64,000 nucleotides of DNA from CAKUFA01 sp963618735 (GCA_963618735.1 CAVEUM010000012.1:1-64000), one strand, 5' to 3'. Shown: positions 1 through 9,046, counted from the stretch's first letter. Notes: a model not told the origin generated them from the sequence alone. Made by a program: numbers and translations.

Positions 1-4
1 GAAA

Positions 5-44
5 TAAAAAAATCCCGAAAGCCTTATCACGCAAGGCTTTCGGG
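5..44 (-). terminator. Terminator of tRNA-Val
   Basis: Read on the minus strand this is a 12-bp perfect stem (CCCGAAAGCCTT / AAGGCTTTCGGG, 14-25 with 33-44) followed by a run of T. It sits directly downstream of the tRNA. Confidence 0.9.
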
Positions 45-49
45 TCATG

Positions 50-123
50 TGGGATTAAATGGGCTCGAACCATCGACCTCCACGATGTCAACGTGGCGCT
101 CTGACCAACTGAGCTATAATCCC
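50..123 (-). tRNA. tRNA-Val, anticodon GAC
   Basis: The minus strand folds as a complete cloverleaf. The acceptor stem is GGGATTA/TAATCCC with discriminator A at 50. The anticodon stem CCACG/CGTGG encloses the loop TTGACAT, giving anticodon GAC, which reads valine GUC/GUU. The T arm contains GGTTCGAGCC. CCA is not encoded. It has its own promoter and terminator, so it is transcribed alone. Confidence 0.95.
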
Positions 124-143
124 ATAGGCTGTCAACAGATGAT

Positions 144-172
144 ATTATAGCATACGTGCGCGAAAATTGCAA
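144..172 (-). promoter_or_regulatory. Promoter of tRNA-Val
   Basis: Minus-strand -35 TTGCAA (172-167), 17-bp spacer, -10 TATAAT (149-144), about 20 bp upstream of the tRNA 5' end. Confidence 0.8.
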
Positions 173-257
173 GACCCAAATTGCAGGAATTCCAAATTTC
201 TTCATCATTTTTGTTCCTGTAGGGCTGGCATTTGGCTTTCACATCCCCTGCGTCCTT

Positions 258-298
258 GCAAAAACGGGAGGGTTTGCTGTTAAAGCTACCCTCCCGCA
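258..298 (-). terminator. Terminator of the GT-C glycosyltransferase operon
   Basis: The minus strand has the stem CGGGAGGGT/ACCCTCCCG (296-288 with 273-265) followed by TTTT. It lies just after the stop codon at 303. Confidence 0.85.
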
Positions 299-302
299 AT
301 TT

Positions 303-3300
303 TTACGCGTGATATAGTGTCAGAAACTGCTTCATGAAATCCAGCCAGGCTACAGGTGTTGTAACACCGCTGGCGTAAGGATAGAAAGCAATGAAGAGAA
401 TCAGGCACACCAGCAGATATCCCGTCAGGATGCCTCTGCCAAGCTTGGGTGCGCGCTTGCTGATTGCATTCATCAGGAGCATGGTTCCCAAGCAAAGGAA
501 CGGCACGCTGGCAAAGTAGTGGTAGATATAGGTTCCGCGCGGCACCAGCACCCACGGTAAATACTGTGCAAGCAGGCCGATGAGCACAAAGGCGCAGGCC
601 ACGTTGTTGGTGGATGCATGCACATGCATCAAGGCATCCGAGCCCTGCAAATGATAGCGGTGCTGCTTCACCCATGCGAATGCCGTAAACGCAATACCCG
701 CCAAACCAACCAACCACACCGCCGGATTGCCAAAGCAGAAGATGGAGTAGCTGTAACCATCCGGTACGTATCGTGCCATGGCGTAATACATGGGACGCTT
801 GATCAGCGGCCATTCATACCACGGCGAATAGAAGGGATGATTCATGCCCAGCCCCGGCTGCGAATGGTAGTTGAACATGTTGATCTGTGCATTGACGACA
901 CGGGTGATGAAGTCCGACAGACTTGTCACCTTCACATAAGCAAAGTACGGGATATAGCTTAGCAGATAAATCACCGCAGGCACAGCCACGAAGAACAGCA
1001 AGCACCACAGGCACAGCACGACAGGACGTCGCCAGGTCATATCCGCACGATGTTCCAGCATTTTGCGTTCACTGCCGGAAACGCCCGGAAGATCGATCAC
1101 CCGCAACGACTGTCTGCCCATGCGGATATGCCGCGCCAATGTCCAGAAGAAGAGAACTGCCAATCCTGCGCCGGCATAGATGCCAATCCACTTGCTCGCA
1201 ATGCCAAGACCCATGAACAGGCCGCTCAACGCCAAATCCGGCAGAAGCTTCTTCACGTCCTCCATGGCAATATCGCGCTGCATGAAGCGCAGCATGAACA
1301 GATAACTCCAGAGGATGAACAGCACCGGGAAGCTGTCAATCGTGGCAATTCTGGTCTGCGTGTAGTGCATGCAGTCCAGTGCCATCATGCACATGGCGGC
1401 AAACGCCATGTCTGTCCGCTTGGTCAGCTGCTTCCCCAGCAGATACATGGCAGGAAGCATCAAAATGCCCGCCAGTGCGCCGGCAAAGCGCCAGCCAAAG
1501 GGCGTCATGCCAAAGATGGCAATGCTCCAGCTCATGATGACCTTTCCAAGCGGCGGGTGCGATGTTTCGTAAGGCACCGTACCGTTCAGATGCTCAAAAG
1601 CGGTGCGGGCGTGGTAAATCTCATCAAAATATGTGCTGTTATACCAGCTGGGTTCCCCTTCCAGGGTATCCTGCTCATCCAGCAGCGCTGTGGGATCACT
1701 GAGAAGCGGCGATTCTTCGTTGGCGTTTTCCTGATCGATCACCGCAGCAGAAAGCGTATTGCCATCCAAATCGCGGAAAATAACCTCGTTCAGGATCAGC
1801 CCCACCTGCTGTGCGGTGATGCGCACATATCGTCCGCTAAGGACGGTGCGATCACTGCTGTTGAAGGTCTGTGAGCCGCTGCTTTCTGTGTAGTCACACA
1901 CATACTTCCAGCGGAAGCATTCGCCCTCATTCATCTCAGCGTAATGCTCCGAAGACCAGGTTTCGCCATCATTGCTGGTTGCAACGGTGAAGTTGCTATA
2001 GCTGACCTGTGCGAAATACAGCATGTAGAATGCATCCTGCTCTTCCCCCAGGTCAATGGTGACTGATTCATTGTATGCCGTAGATTTCCACGGATTCTGC
2101 GGCGCTTTGGTGCTGCCCAGGTTGCACAGGGCAACCACCGCATACACCAGCGTTACGCTCATCATCAGGATCCAGTCTTTTTTGCTGAAATGAATCGTAT
2201 GGTCTGCGTGGAAAAGTCGTGGATCACCGGGCTTATTGGTAATGCTCTCAGCGGGCAGAAGCGGACGGAAATTCTCGTCTGCCTTTGCAGGCTTCTTTTC
2301 CACGCAATGCTCGTGGCAAATCCACACCGCAAAGGGCACGCAGGCCACATTCACGATGGACAGCAGCATATTCAGCCACTTCGTATCGTTGTTCAGGTGA
2401 CCGTAGGCAGAGCCAAGGCGCACCGCGTTATCCAGCACAATGCCTTCATTGATGAACACCGTACAGGCCGTAACGGCGGCCAGTAGCAGCAACCGCCGAT
2501 CACGCTTCAGTGCGAAGGCCATCACAAAGAAGATGAGTGCGGGGAACAGATACCGCTCGTGCATCTTAATGCCCAGCACGTACAGCAACAGGAACAGCAA
2601 ACCGCCAAGCAGCGGCAGATTCCGCAAATCGTTGCCGCGGACGTACATGGGCAACACGATTGCAAAGGCCAGCACCATCGCTGCCGTGCCGACTGTCTTC
2701 CACGTTGCCCCCAGGAAGGTCATCGCCAGGAAAGCCGCGGCAAAGCAGAGCATCAAGGCAGGCTCAAGCCAGCGAGCAGGACGTTCCTTCTTTCCGCGCC
2801 ACTGAAGTGCCCCCCACAGAAGGCACGCAAGGGACAGGCACAGCGGTGCCAGCCAGGACGCGGCATTGTCGATGCTAACCCAGTTTGCGTTGAAGAGATA
2901 GTAGAAATTTGCCGTATTCACCGTGGCGTAAGGGTAACTGCTCAGGGTGTTGGCGTAAAGGTTGATCAGCCAGTCCCAGTTCAGATTCACGCTAAACGGG
3001 ATCAAAATCACCAGAGCAACCAGCACCGCGATACCGCAGCCCTGCAGAATTTGCTTCCGTGATGCCGGGGTGCTGATCCATTCCAGCACAATGGCTGCCA
3101 GGCCGAGGAAGCCAAGCATCAGTGCCTGGGGCTTAATGAGCACGCAAAGCATATAGACAGGCAATGCCCACAGCCACTTGCGCTTGATGGCGAACCAAGC
3201 CACCAGCATCAGACCAAAGCACAGCACCGCGTCCACCTGGCACCAGGCCGCGCTATTCAGCACGAAGGCAGGATTGAAAGCAAACATCAACGCCAGAATG

Positions 3301-4427
3301 CCTGCCTGGTTACGGGAGCAGCGTTCCTCACGCGCCACGCGATACAGCACATAGGCCATGCCCAGATCGCAAAGGCTGGGAATCACCTTGAAGATCACCG
3401 TAGAGCGCAGCACGTTAGACAGCACGGTATGCCCCGCAGTCAAGCTGCTAAGCCAGGACGAGATTGCACTATTGAGTCCCAGAATGTACACATAGGCCGG
3501 AGGATAGTCGCAGAAGTTCGTTGCCTCATAGAACTGTGTCGGGCCAACGCTCGCCATGGTGTTGCCCCAGCTCAGGAAGCAGTTCACATCCACCTGATAG
3601 CCATCCACCAGAACAGCAATGACCATGCGGGTTGCGAAGGCAAGCAAGAGACCAACGCCGAGCCACACAGGGGCATTCTTTTTCTCCTGCAATTCATGGC
3701 GATCCAGCGTTACCGTTGGCGTGATCCATGCCGTGAGCAGTACAAAGGCAATGCCGATGAACATAAGCCACGGCCAGAACGCCGATGCCTCGGTGGTGTC
3801 TGTCTCCGTGTTATCCACCGGATCAACGTCCACAATTTCCTGCGTGGCATCAAACCAAAGGGACGCAATGCCGTCCCCCGGCACGGCATCCACCTGCTTC
3901 AGGCACAGATCATCGAATGTCGCTTTGCCCATGGATTCGCCGCTATAGCCGCCCAGTCGGACAAAGATGGTGACTTCTGTCTGATCCTCGCCAGTTTCGC
4001 CGTACCACTCGATATACTGCCAGCCATCGGTGGTTCCATAAACGCCATCACTGAAGGAATAAAGCCCCTCCACGGACAGATTGGCGCCATGGCCGCTATC
4101 GGGGACATCCTCCGTGCGCACCCAGCCGGACAAGCAGTACAGGGAATCAGGCTCCACCGTCACGGTCTGGTAAAAACGCGCATCATTCTCCGCCAGATTG
4201 CTGATCGTCACGGCGTGGTCACCGTTTTCCGCATCATCCGTTACGGAGAACACCGTATATCCCTCCTGCAGGCGGTACGCGTCTGTCGTCCAGCCTACAG
4301 GCATGCCGTCACCATCCAGCTCCTCAAAGCTTGGATTTTCCAGCAGATTTTCTCCGTCTTCCGCCAGGCCAGCCAATGGACAAAGCATCAGCACCAGCAG
4401 AAGCAGCCACAGGAACGATTTTTTCAT
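303..4427 (-). CDS. Two-module GT-C membrane glycosyltransferase with carbohydrate-binding domains (GT39/PMT family)
   Basis: This 1,374-residue membrane protein probably transfers sugars from a lipid-phosphate carrier to an extracytoplasmic acceptor. It starts with a signal peptide (MKKSFLWLLLLVLMLCPLAG) and a galactose-binding-like beta domain (about 25-190). A first multi-helix GT-C module follows (about 220-750), carrying a DYPP motif near residue 308. Next comes a discoidin-like domain (about 790-880; TIDLGEE and GRYVRIT). The last module is a GT39/PMT-type catalytic unit with DEIYHA near 934 and HPPLGK near 957, the usual acidic and HPP motifs of that family. The start at 4427 is preceded by GAGGG; in-frame codons upstream overlap yraN and have no such site. 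It lies 25 bp after yraN and probably shares its operon. Substrate and acceptor are unknown. Confidence 0.85.
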   Translation of the reverse strand: MKKSFLWLLLLVLMLCPLAGLAEDGENLLENPSFEELDGDGMPVGWTTDAYRLQEGYTVFSVTDDAENGDHAVTISNLAENDARFYQTVTVEPDSLYCLSGWVRTEDVPDSGHGANLSVEGLYSFSDGVYGTTDGWQYIEWYGETGEDQTEVTIFVRLGGYSGESMGKATFDDLCLKQVDAVPGDGIASLWFDATQEIVDVDPVDNTETDTTEASAFWPWLMFIGIAFVLLTAWITPTVTLDRHELQEKKNAPVWLGVGLLLAFATRMVIAVLVDGYQVDVNCFLSWGNTMASVGPTQFYEATNFCDYPPAYVYILGLNSAISSWLSSLTAGHTVLSNVLRSTVIFKVIPSLCDLGMAYVLYRVAREERCSRNQAGILALMFAFNPAFVLNSAAWCQVDAVLCFGLMLVAWFAIKRKWLWALPVYMLCVLIKPQALMLGFLGLAAIVLEWISTPASRKQILQGCGIAVLVALVILIPFSVNLNWDWLINLYANTLSSYPYATVNTANFYYLFNANWVSIDNAASWLAPLCLSLACLLWGALQWRGKKERPARWLEPALMLCFAAAFLAMTFLGATWKTVGTAAMVLAFAIVLPMYVRGNDLRNLPLLGGLLFLLLYVLGIKMHERYLFPALIFFVMAFALKRDRRLLLLAAVTACTVFINEGIVLDNAVRLGSAYGHLNNDTKWLNMLLSIVNVACVPFAVWICHEHCVEKKPAKADENFRPLLPAESITNKPGDPRLFHADHTIHFSKKDWILMMSVTLVYAVVALCNLGSTKAPQNPWKSTAYNESVTIDLGEEQDAFYMLYFAQVSYSNFTVATSNDGETWSSEHYAEMNEGECFRWKYVCDYTESSGSQTFNSSDRTVLSGRYVRITAQQVGLILNEVIFRDLDGNTLSAAVIDQENANEESPLLSDPTALLDEQDTLEGEPSWYNSTYFDEIYHARTAFEHLNGTVPYETSHPPLGKVIMSWSIAIFGMTPFGWRFAGALAGILMLPAMYLLGKQLTKRTDMAFAAMCMMALDCMHYTQTRIATIDSFPVLFILWSYLFMLRFMQRDIAMEDVKKLLPDLALSGLFMGLGIASKWIGIYAGAGLAVLFFWTLARHIRMGRQSLRVIDLPGVSGSERKMLEHRADMTWRRPVVLCLWCLLFFVAVPAVIYLLSYIPYFAYVKVTSLSDFITRVVNAQINMFNYHSQPGLGMNHPFYSPWYEWPLIKRPMYYAMARYVPDGYSYSIFCFGNPAVWLVGLAGIAFTAFAWVKQHRYHLQGSDALMHVHASTNNVACAFVLIGLLAQYLPWVLVPRGTYIYHYFASVPFLCLGTMLLMNAISKRAPKLGRGILTGYLLVCLILFIAFYPYASGVTTPVAWLDFMKQFLTLYHA

Positions 4428-4452
4428 CTTCAACCCTCTACTTTGGCGGGAT

Positions 4453-4815
4453 TCACGCCCATGACGCAGGCTGAAACGCATTGCTGACATGGTTGATCCC
4501 CCCGCTCGTGATTTCCACAACATCAAAACGGATTGAACGGCCAAAACACTGCGCAGAAAGCAAATATTGTCCTGCCGCATGCGTAATCCGTTTTTGCTTC
4601 GCCGGCGTTACCGCCGTAAAACCGTCTCCTGCTTTTCCCCTGGGCCGTGCCTTAACCTCCACAAACACGATGGTCTCTCCATCCTCCATGATGAGATCCA
4701 CCTCGCCATCTCCCCCGCGGAACCGCCTTGCAAGACAGGTCATGCCCTTTGCCGCAAGATATTCTTCCGCTGCCTGCTCACCCTGCAGACCGTCAGCATA
4801 TTGACCGCGCCTCAT
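4453..4815 (-). CDS. yraN: UPF0102 (YraN) family putative endonuclease
   Basis: A 120-residue protein of the YraN/UPF0102 family, which has a restriction-endonuclease-like fold. The characteristic GEVDLI...VFVEVKAR active-site pattern is present around residues 37-57. The biological role of the family is poorly defined; it is often linked to DNA processing. Its ATG overlaps the rnhB stop codon by four bases (ATGA), so translation is probably coupled. The rbgA-rnhB-yraN order is common in Bacillota. Confidence 0.9.
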   Translation of the reverse strand: MRRGQYADGLQGEQAAEEYLAAKGMTCLARRFRGGDGEVDLIMEDGETIVFVEVKARPRGKAGDGFTAVTPAKQKRITHAAGQYLLSAQCFGRSIRFDVVEITSGGINHVSNAFQPASWA

Positions 4816-5429
4816 AGGATGTTCTTCAGGAAGCTGCGGCGATGGGCAGGACAGGGGCCTAGCTCCTTCAGCGCCGCCACATGCTCAGCTGTGCCGTAGC
4901 CCTTATTGCGTGCGAAGCCATAGCCAGGGTATTTTTCGTCCAGCGCCGCCATTTCGCGATCACGGGTGACCTTTGCCACAATGCTCGCCGCCGCGATAGC
5001 ATACGACGTGGCGTCCCCGTGGATAATCGGCACTTCCATGCCCTTCAGTCCCAGATTGGCGACAGCGTCCACCATGAACACATCCGCCGGAACCTGCTCT
5101 GCCGCCTCCCGCATCGCCTTTTTGGTGGCCTGCAGGATGTTCATTTCGTCAATTTCCTCTGGCGTAGAGCGGCCAATGCCCACATACAGCGCTTCCGCCA
5201 TAATTTCCTCGTAAACCTTTTCGCGTCTGCTCTCGCTGAGCTTTTTGCTGTCATCTACCCACAGAATATGCGATTCCCTGGGCATGACAACGCAGGCCAC
5301 CACCACGTCCCCTACCAGAGGACCGCGGCCGACCTCATCCATGCCAGCCACCACCAGTCCCTGGGACAGGAAGGGCATGTCTGTTTCTCTCAGCGCCTGA
5401 AACCTGGCTTCACGATCAATCTTCGGCAT
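4812..5429 (-). CDS. rnhB: Ribonuclease HII
   Basis: A 205-residue RNase HII that removes ribonucleotides and RNA primers from RNA/DNA hybrids. The metal-binding motif GMDEVGRGPLVGD is near residue 30. VDAV and the SYAIAAASIVAKVTRDR block supply the remaining conserved acidic and basic residues. Length is normal for the family. It overlaps the end of rbgA by 14 bp and the start of yraN by 4 bp, so it sits inside a tightly packed operon. Confidence 0.96.
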   Translation of the reverse strand: MPKIDREARFQALRETDMPFLSQGLVVAGMDEVGRGPLVGDVVVACVVMPRESHILWVDDSKKLSESRREKVYEEIMAEALYVGIGRSTPEEIDEMNILQATKKAMREAAEQVPADVFMVDAVANLGLKGMEVPIIHGDATSYAIAAASIVAKVTRDREMAALDEKYPGYGFARNKGYGTAEHVAALKELGPCPAHRRSFLKNIL

Positions 5430-6312
5430 GTGTGTTCTCTCCTGCCCCCGGAATCGTTAGTCTGCGAGGCTTCGGCGCGGGCATTTCCAGCGTCAGCGGT
5501 CCCAGCTTGCCGGCACGGAACTCATCCAGCACCACAGCGCAGCAGCGATCATAGTCGCATACGCCGCCCTTCATCAGAAAGCCGCGTCCACGGCAAACTG
5601 CTTCCAGCAGTGCCTCGCCTTCCAGCGTCGTGTCCTTGATTTTGAAACGTTCTGCCACCGCCTGAGGCTTCACTGCCAGCATATCCCGCAAAAGGTGAAT
5701 CGTCAGCATGGGCAGATCAACCACGTCATCCTTCACGGTGCCGATATAGCACAGGCGGCGGGCGGCAATCTGATCATCCAGCCGCGGCCACAGAAGGCCG
5801 GGGGTATCCATCAATTCCAAATAAGGAGTGATCTTCACCCATTGATTGGAGCGTGTCACGCCAGGTCGGTCACCCGTTTTGGCGATGCTTCCGCCATGGA
5901 GCTTGTTGGTGAAGGTACTCTTGCCCACGTTTGGAACGCCCACCACCATAGCACGCACCGTTTTGTGGATGCCCTTCTGTTCCGCGCGCTCCACGGTTTC
6001 CCTCGCTGCCTTTTCGATGACTGCCAGGCCGTCCCTGCTTTTGCCGCCCAAGGAGCGGTAAGCATAGGCGTCAATGCCCTGCTGCTGGAAATGGTTAATC
6101 CACGTTTTTGTGGCTGCAGGATCCGCCAGGTCAGATTTATTCAGCAAAAGGACACGCTTCTTGCCTTGAATCATCTTATCAAGATCGGGATTGCGGCTGG
6201 AATGAGGCAGTCTTGCGTCGCACAGCTCAATCACCACATCCACGCGACCCAGCTGCTGTGCCAGGAGTCGCTTCGCCCGCGCCATATGTCCCGGGTACCA
6301 GTTAATATCCAT
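5416..6312 (-). CDS. rbgA: Ribosome biogenesis GTPase RbgA (YlqF)
   Basis: A 298-residue circularly permuted GTPase needed for late assembly of the 50S subunit. The motifs appear in the permuted order typical of YlqF/YawG proteins: NKSD (G4) near residue 58, then GVPNVGKST (G1) near 125, then DTPG (G3) near 168. The N-terminal DINWYPGHMARAKR is an RbgA signature. AGAAAGG lies upstream of the ATG. It is 24 bp downstream of the secreted-hydrolase gene, so both may be cotranscribed from the promoter at 7208. Confidence 0.96.
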   Translation of the reverse strand: MDINWYPGHMARAKRLLAQQLGRVDVVIELCDARLPHSSRNPDLDKMIQGKKRVLLLNKSDLADPAATKTWINHFQQQGIDAYAYRSLGGKSRDGLAVIEKAARETVERAEQKGIHKTVRAMVVGVPNVGKSTFTNKLHGGSIAKTGDRPGVTRSNQWVKITPYLELMDTPGLLWPRLDDQIAARRLCYIGTVKDDVVDLPMLTIHLLRDMLAVKPQAVAERFKIKDTTLEGEALLEAVCRGRGFLMKGGVCDYDRCCAVVLDEFRAGKLGPLTLEMPAPKPRRLTIPGAGENTHAED

Positions 6313-6336
6313 ACTTTTTTACCTTTCTTCTGTGGA

Positions 6337-7185
6337 TTATTCCGCGTAAATGATATCGTCACGCAGACGGTAGAGAGTGGCGCCACGGGTCTTCTTGCAG
6401 AAAGCTTCCGCCCACCACTCCACGCTCTTTACTTCATCATACTGCACCAGGCCGTAGCGGATGCCGTTCTTTTTGCCACCGCGCATGTTGGAATCCATCC
6501 AATGGATTTCATCGTTTTCCGCGTCATAGCCAAGCATAATGGCACTATGGGCACCCGTGCCGTACTCATACTTCGCAGACATCTGGAAATAATCGCCCCG
6601 TTGTGCCTGGCGCATAAAGTCGCAGGCCAGCTCGAAGTTTTCCTCATAGGTCAAGGATGTATCGTAGCGGAAGCTTGCCGCCTCATAGAAGGGATTGCCC
6701 TCACTGGCAGGGATATCTTCCCACGCCAGGCCATAGGAATAAGGCTTGCACTCCGCCTTTGGCAGATTGTTAGGAATGACCAGCGTAACATCCGGGTATT
6801 CTGCGATGCGAAAATCATCCCGATTCTGGCGGAACAGATAAACCGTAAAGTTCTTGCAGACATAGATGTCGCTTGCATAGTGGGCGCGCTGGCTCTTGCC
6901 GTCTGCTTTCACATACAGCTCATAGCCAAGGTTGATAATCCGATCAATGAAATCGTTCCGCGCCGTTTGGTCAGTGGTGCTCTCCTCTGAGGGTTCCTCC
7001 GTCTCGCTCTCCACAGACGACTCGTATTCATCCATAGGGATCGCATTATTGTCATCGTCCAGCATGACCTCTTCTATAATGGTCTCGATGCTGACATCCT
7101 CTTCTTCCTCTTCTGCATACGATGCAGAAATCAGGAGCAGCAGAACCATCAAAAATGCCAGACACGCAAATCCTTTGCGCCGCAT
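6337..7185 (-). CDS. Secreted protein, putative papain-like cysteine hydrolase
   Basis: A 282-residue protein with a signal peptide ending near SASYA. A strongly acidic linker follows (EEEEEDVS and further Glu/Asp/Ser to about residue 72), then a compact domain. In that domain YVCKNF near residue 109, GAHSAIMLG near 211 and IHWMDSN near 230 are arranged like the Cys, His and Asn/Asp of CHAP or NlpC/P60 peptidases. I infer a cell-wall or peptide hydrolase from this arrangement, but I do not recognise a named family. GAGGTG precedes the ATG. The acidic linker may keep the domain soluble or bind cations. Confidence 0.55.
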   Translation of the reverse strand: MRRKGFACLAFLMVLLLLISASYAEEEEEDVSIETIIEEVMLDDDNNAIPMDEYESSVESETEEPSEESTTDQTARNDFIDRIINLGYELYVKADGKSQRAHYASDIYVCKNFTVYLFRQNRDDFRIAEYPDVTLVIPNNLPKAECKPYSYGLAWEDIPASEGNPFYEAASFRYDTSLTYEENFELACDFMRQAQRGDYFQMSAKYEYGTGAHSAIMLGYDAENDEIHWMDSNMRGGKKNGIRYGLVQYDEVKSVEWWAEAFCKKTRGATLYRLRDDIIYAE

Positions 7186-7207
7186 GATTCATCACCTCAC
7201 GTCTTCC

Positions 7208-7236
7208 ATGATACCATGCAAACGCCGAAATTGCAA
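7208..7236 (-). promoter_or_regulatory. Promoter of the secreted hydrolase/rbgA operon
   Basis: Minus-strand -35 TTGCAA (7236-7231), 17-bp spacer, -10 TATCAT (7213-7208). It lies immediately outside the 208-bp repeat array. Confidence 0.7.
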
Positions 7237-7237
7237 A

Positions 7238-7862
7238 GAGTTTTGACACGGCAGTTTTGCGGGAGGAGCGAAACCGCTTTGAAAAGCGTTTTCTCCCCTC
7301 CCGCACCCTCTCTTTTTCCCTAAACTTTCATAACAGGATCCTGTTTTTCCGCTCTGGCTCTCATTTTTCCCACACAGGAGCATTCAGCGTTTCCGCGATG
7401 GCTCGATGCAGATGTTCATCTTTCTGGTGCACGTAGTCCACGGAGGAGTTTTGACGCAACCAATTTGCGGGAGGAGCGAAACCGCTTTGAAAAGCGTTTT
7501 CTCCCCTCCCGCGCCCTCTCTTTTTCCCTAAACTTTCATAACAGGATCCTGTTCTTCCGCTCTGACCCTCATTTTTCCCACACAGGAGCGTTCAGCGTTT
7601 CCGCGATGGCTCGATGCAGATGTTCATCTTTCTGGTGCACGTAGTCCACGGAGGAGTTTTGACGCAACCAATTTGCGGGAGGAGCGAAACCGCTTTGAAA
7701 AGCGTTTTCTCCCCTCCCGCGCCCTCTCTTTTTCCCTAAACTTTCATAACAGGATCCTATTTTTTCCGCTTTGGCTCTCATTTTTCCCACGCAGGAGCGT
7801 TCAGTGTTTCCGCGATGGCTCGATGCAGATGCTCATCTTTTTGGTGCACGTAGTCTACGGAG
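7238..7862. repeat. Three tandem copies of a 208-bp unit
   Basis: The units are 7238-7445, 7446-7653 and 7654-7862. The third is one base longer because of a run of T. Each holds a long G/C-rich palindrome, a CTTTTTCCCTAAACTTTC stretch, and the last 28 codons plus stop of the serine hydrolase. The third unit is the real 3' end of that gene; units 1 and 2 are copies cut off from it, ending in the same frame (...NAPVWEK, stop). Units 1 and 2 resemble each other more than unit 3. The breakpoints share GAGTTTTGAC. No transposase is present. Confidence 0.95.
7259..7304. repeat. Intergenic palindrome, copy in unit 1 of the tandem array
   Basis: GCGGGAGG ... CCTCCCGC arms enclose an inner CGCTTT/AAAGCG stem. 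The same palindrome recurs at 7467-7512 and 7675-7720, and a related one at 44285-44324. It can form a long hairpin on either strand but lacks a proper T-tract. Confidence 0.85.
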
Positions 7863-8968
7863 GAGTACACCCATGTGCCATCCGGCAGAAAGAACTTGCC
7901 CGATCCGTCAGGCGCGAGACCGTAATCCGTCAGTGACTTTCCCGCCTCTGGCAGCAAAACCGTCAGTCGGTTTTCCACACGATTTCCCAACATCAAGGAA
8001 AACACGCCCGTTACCGGATCAATAGCTATATGGTTGCCCGTAAAACCAGACAAGCCAATGGCTTCATCGCTCATATAAACGGGAATTTCAGAAAAATACT
8101 GCTGAGGATGCTTCACATAGCACTGACTTCCCAGATATTGCGTGTATCGGCCGTCAGGCAGCCTGCGCCCCAGGCGATTTCTTGCCATCATCCGAAGGGT
8201 ATCACGTTTCAGAAGTTTCCCCTGCAGAAGTCCCTGTGCAAGGCGAATCATATCGCCCCTCGCAGCAAAAAGTCCCGCATGGCCGCACAATCTCCCGTCA
8301 CTGCCAAGGAGCTGCGCCTTGGGGTCATGCGGCGTGCCTGGGGCAATGCCCGACCGATGGATATACCTTCCGCGTTCCATGCGGTGCTCATGATCATAGC
8401 AGACACAGTCCTGCAGACGGTTTTGCGGCACCTTAGCAAAGGTATTCTCCATACGAAGCGGTTCGAGGATTTCCTGACGAATGCACGCCATCAGCGGCAT
8501 TTGACAGATACCCTCCGCAACAAACCCCAGCACCATGGCATGCATATCAGAATAGAAGCGCCCTGTGCCTTGCTCCTCAGGCACAACGGCAAAGAGCTGG
8601 CACAGACCCGCTGTGCGATCTTGCTGGGCATCCACCCGCTCAGGTGTCACCAGTGCCACCTCAAAGCCCAGCACCTGATCTACCGTGATATTTTTCAGGC
8701 AGGCAAACTGCGGCGCGTAGGCGGTAACAGGCGCATCCAGCCGAAGTCTCCCCTGCTCCCACAATCGCATGACCGTAAGTCCTGTGAACAGCTTGGTCAG
8801 GCTCGCCAGATCAAACAGCGTTTGTTCGGTGATTTTCCCTGTGCCATCGCCATGGATCGCTCCGGCAGACGCCTCGCAGGCCGTTTCCGCCGTGCCGCAC
8901 GCAACCGTCAGGCAGGACATAATGTGGGTATCGTTCACGAAATATTCCGCAGCATCTTTCAGCGTCAC
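7778..8968 (-). CDS. Beta-lactamase-family serine hydrolase
   Basis: A 396-residue member of the class C beta-lactamase/penicillin-binding-like serine hydrolases (PF00144 type). The SxxK nucleophile motif is in LASLTKLF near residue 56, and a YSD-type second motif follows near 145. There is no signal peptide, so it is probably cytoplasmic; the substrate is unknown. I chose the GTG at 8968 because AAGGGGGG lies ten bases before it and the protein then begins at the family's usual N-terminus. An ATG at 9037 would add 23 unlikely residues and reaches into a hairpin after polC. Its 3' end is the source of the 208-bp tandem copies. Confidence 0.8.
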   Translation of the reverse strand: MTLKDAAEYFVNDTHIMSCLTVACGTAETACEASAGAIHGDGTGKITEQTLFDLASLTKLFTGLTVMRLWEQGRLRLDAPVTAYAPQFACLKNITVDQVLGFEVALVTPERVDAQQDRTAGLCQLFAVVPEEQGTGRFYSDMHAMVLGFVAEGICQMPLMACIRQEILEPLRMENTFAKVPQNRLQDCVCYDHEHRMERGRYIHRSGIAPGTPHDPKAQLLGSDGRLCGHAGLFAARGDMIRLAQGLLQGKLLKRDTLRMMARNRLGRRLPDGRYTQYLGSQCYVKHPQQYFSEIPVYMSDEAIGLSGFTGNHIAIDPVTGVFSLMLGNRVENRLTVLLPEAGKSLTDYGLAPDGSGKFFLPDGTWVYSSVDYVHQKDEHLHRAIAETLNAPAWEK

Positions 8969-9003
8969 ACCAGCCGCCCCCCCTTCTCTATGTATACGAA
9001 GAA

Positions 9004-9029
9004 TTCCAGAGAGGCTTCCCCCTCTGGAA
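9004..9029 (-). terminator. Possible weak terminator after polC
   Basis: The TTCCAGAG/CTCTGGAA stem is followed on the minus strand by only TTCTTC. It may end polC transcripts partially. Confidence 0.4.
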
Positions 9030-9046
9030 CATTTCATGAAAAGCCA

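Noticed and set aside
5416..6312. RbgA as an unusual permuted protein
   Set aside because: The permuted G4-G1-G3 order is a known property of the whole YlqF family.
7569..7790. Separate small genes in the repeat units
   Set aside because: The frames only repeat the serine hydrolase tail and the palindrome; no proper start or ribosome binding site.
7238..7862. Possible CRISPR array in the 208-bp repeats
   Set aside because: The repeats are contiguous, with no unique spacers, and contain copied coding sequence.
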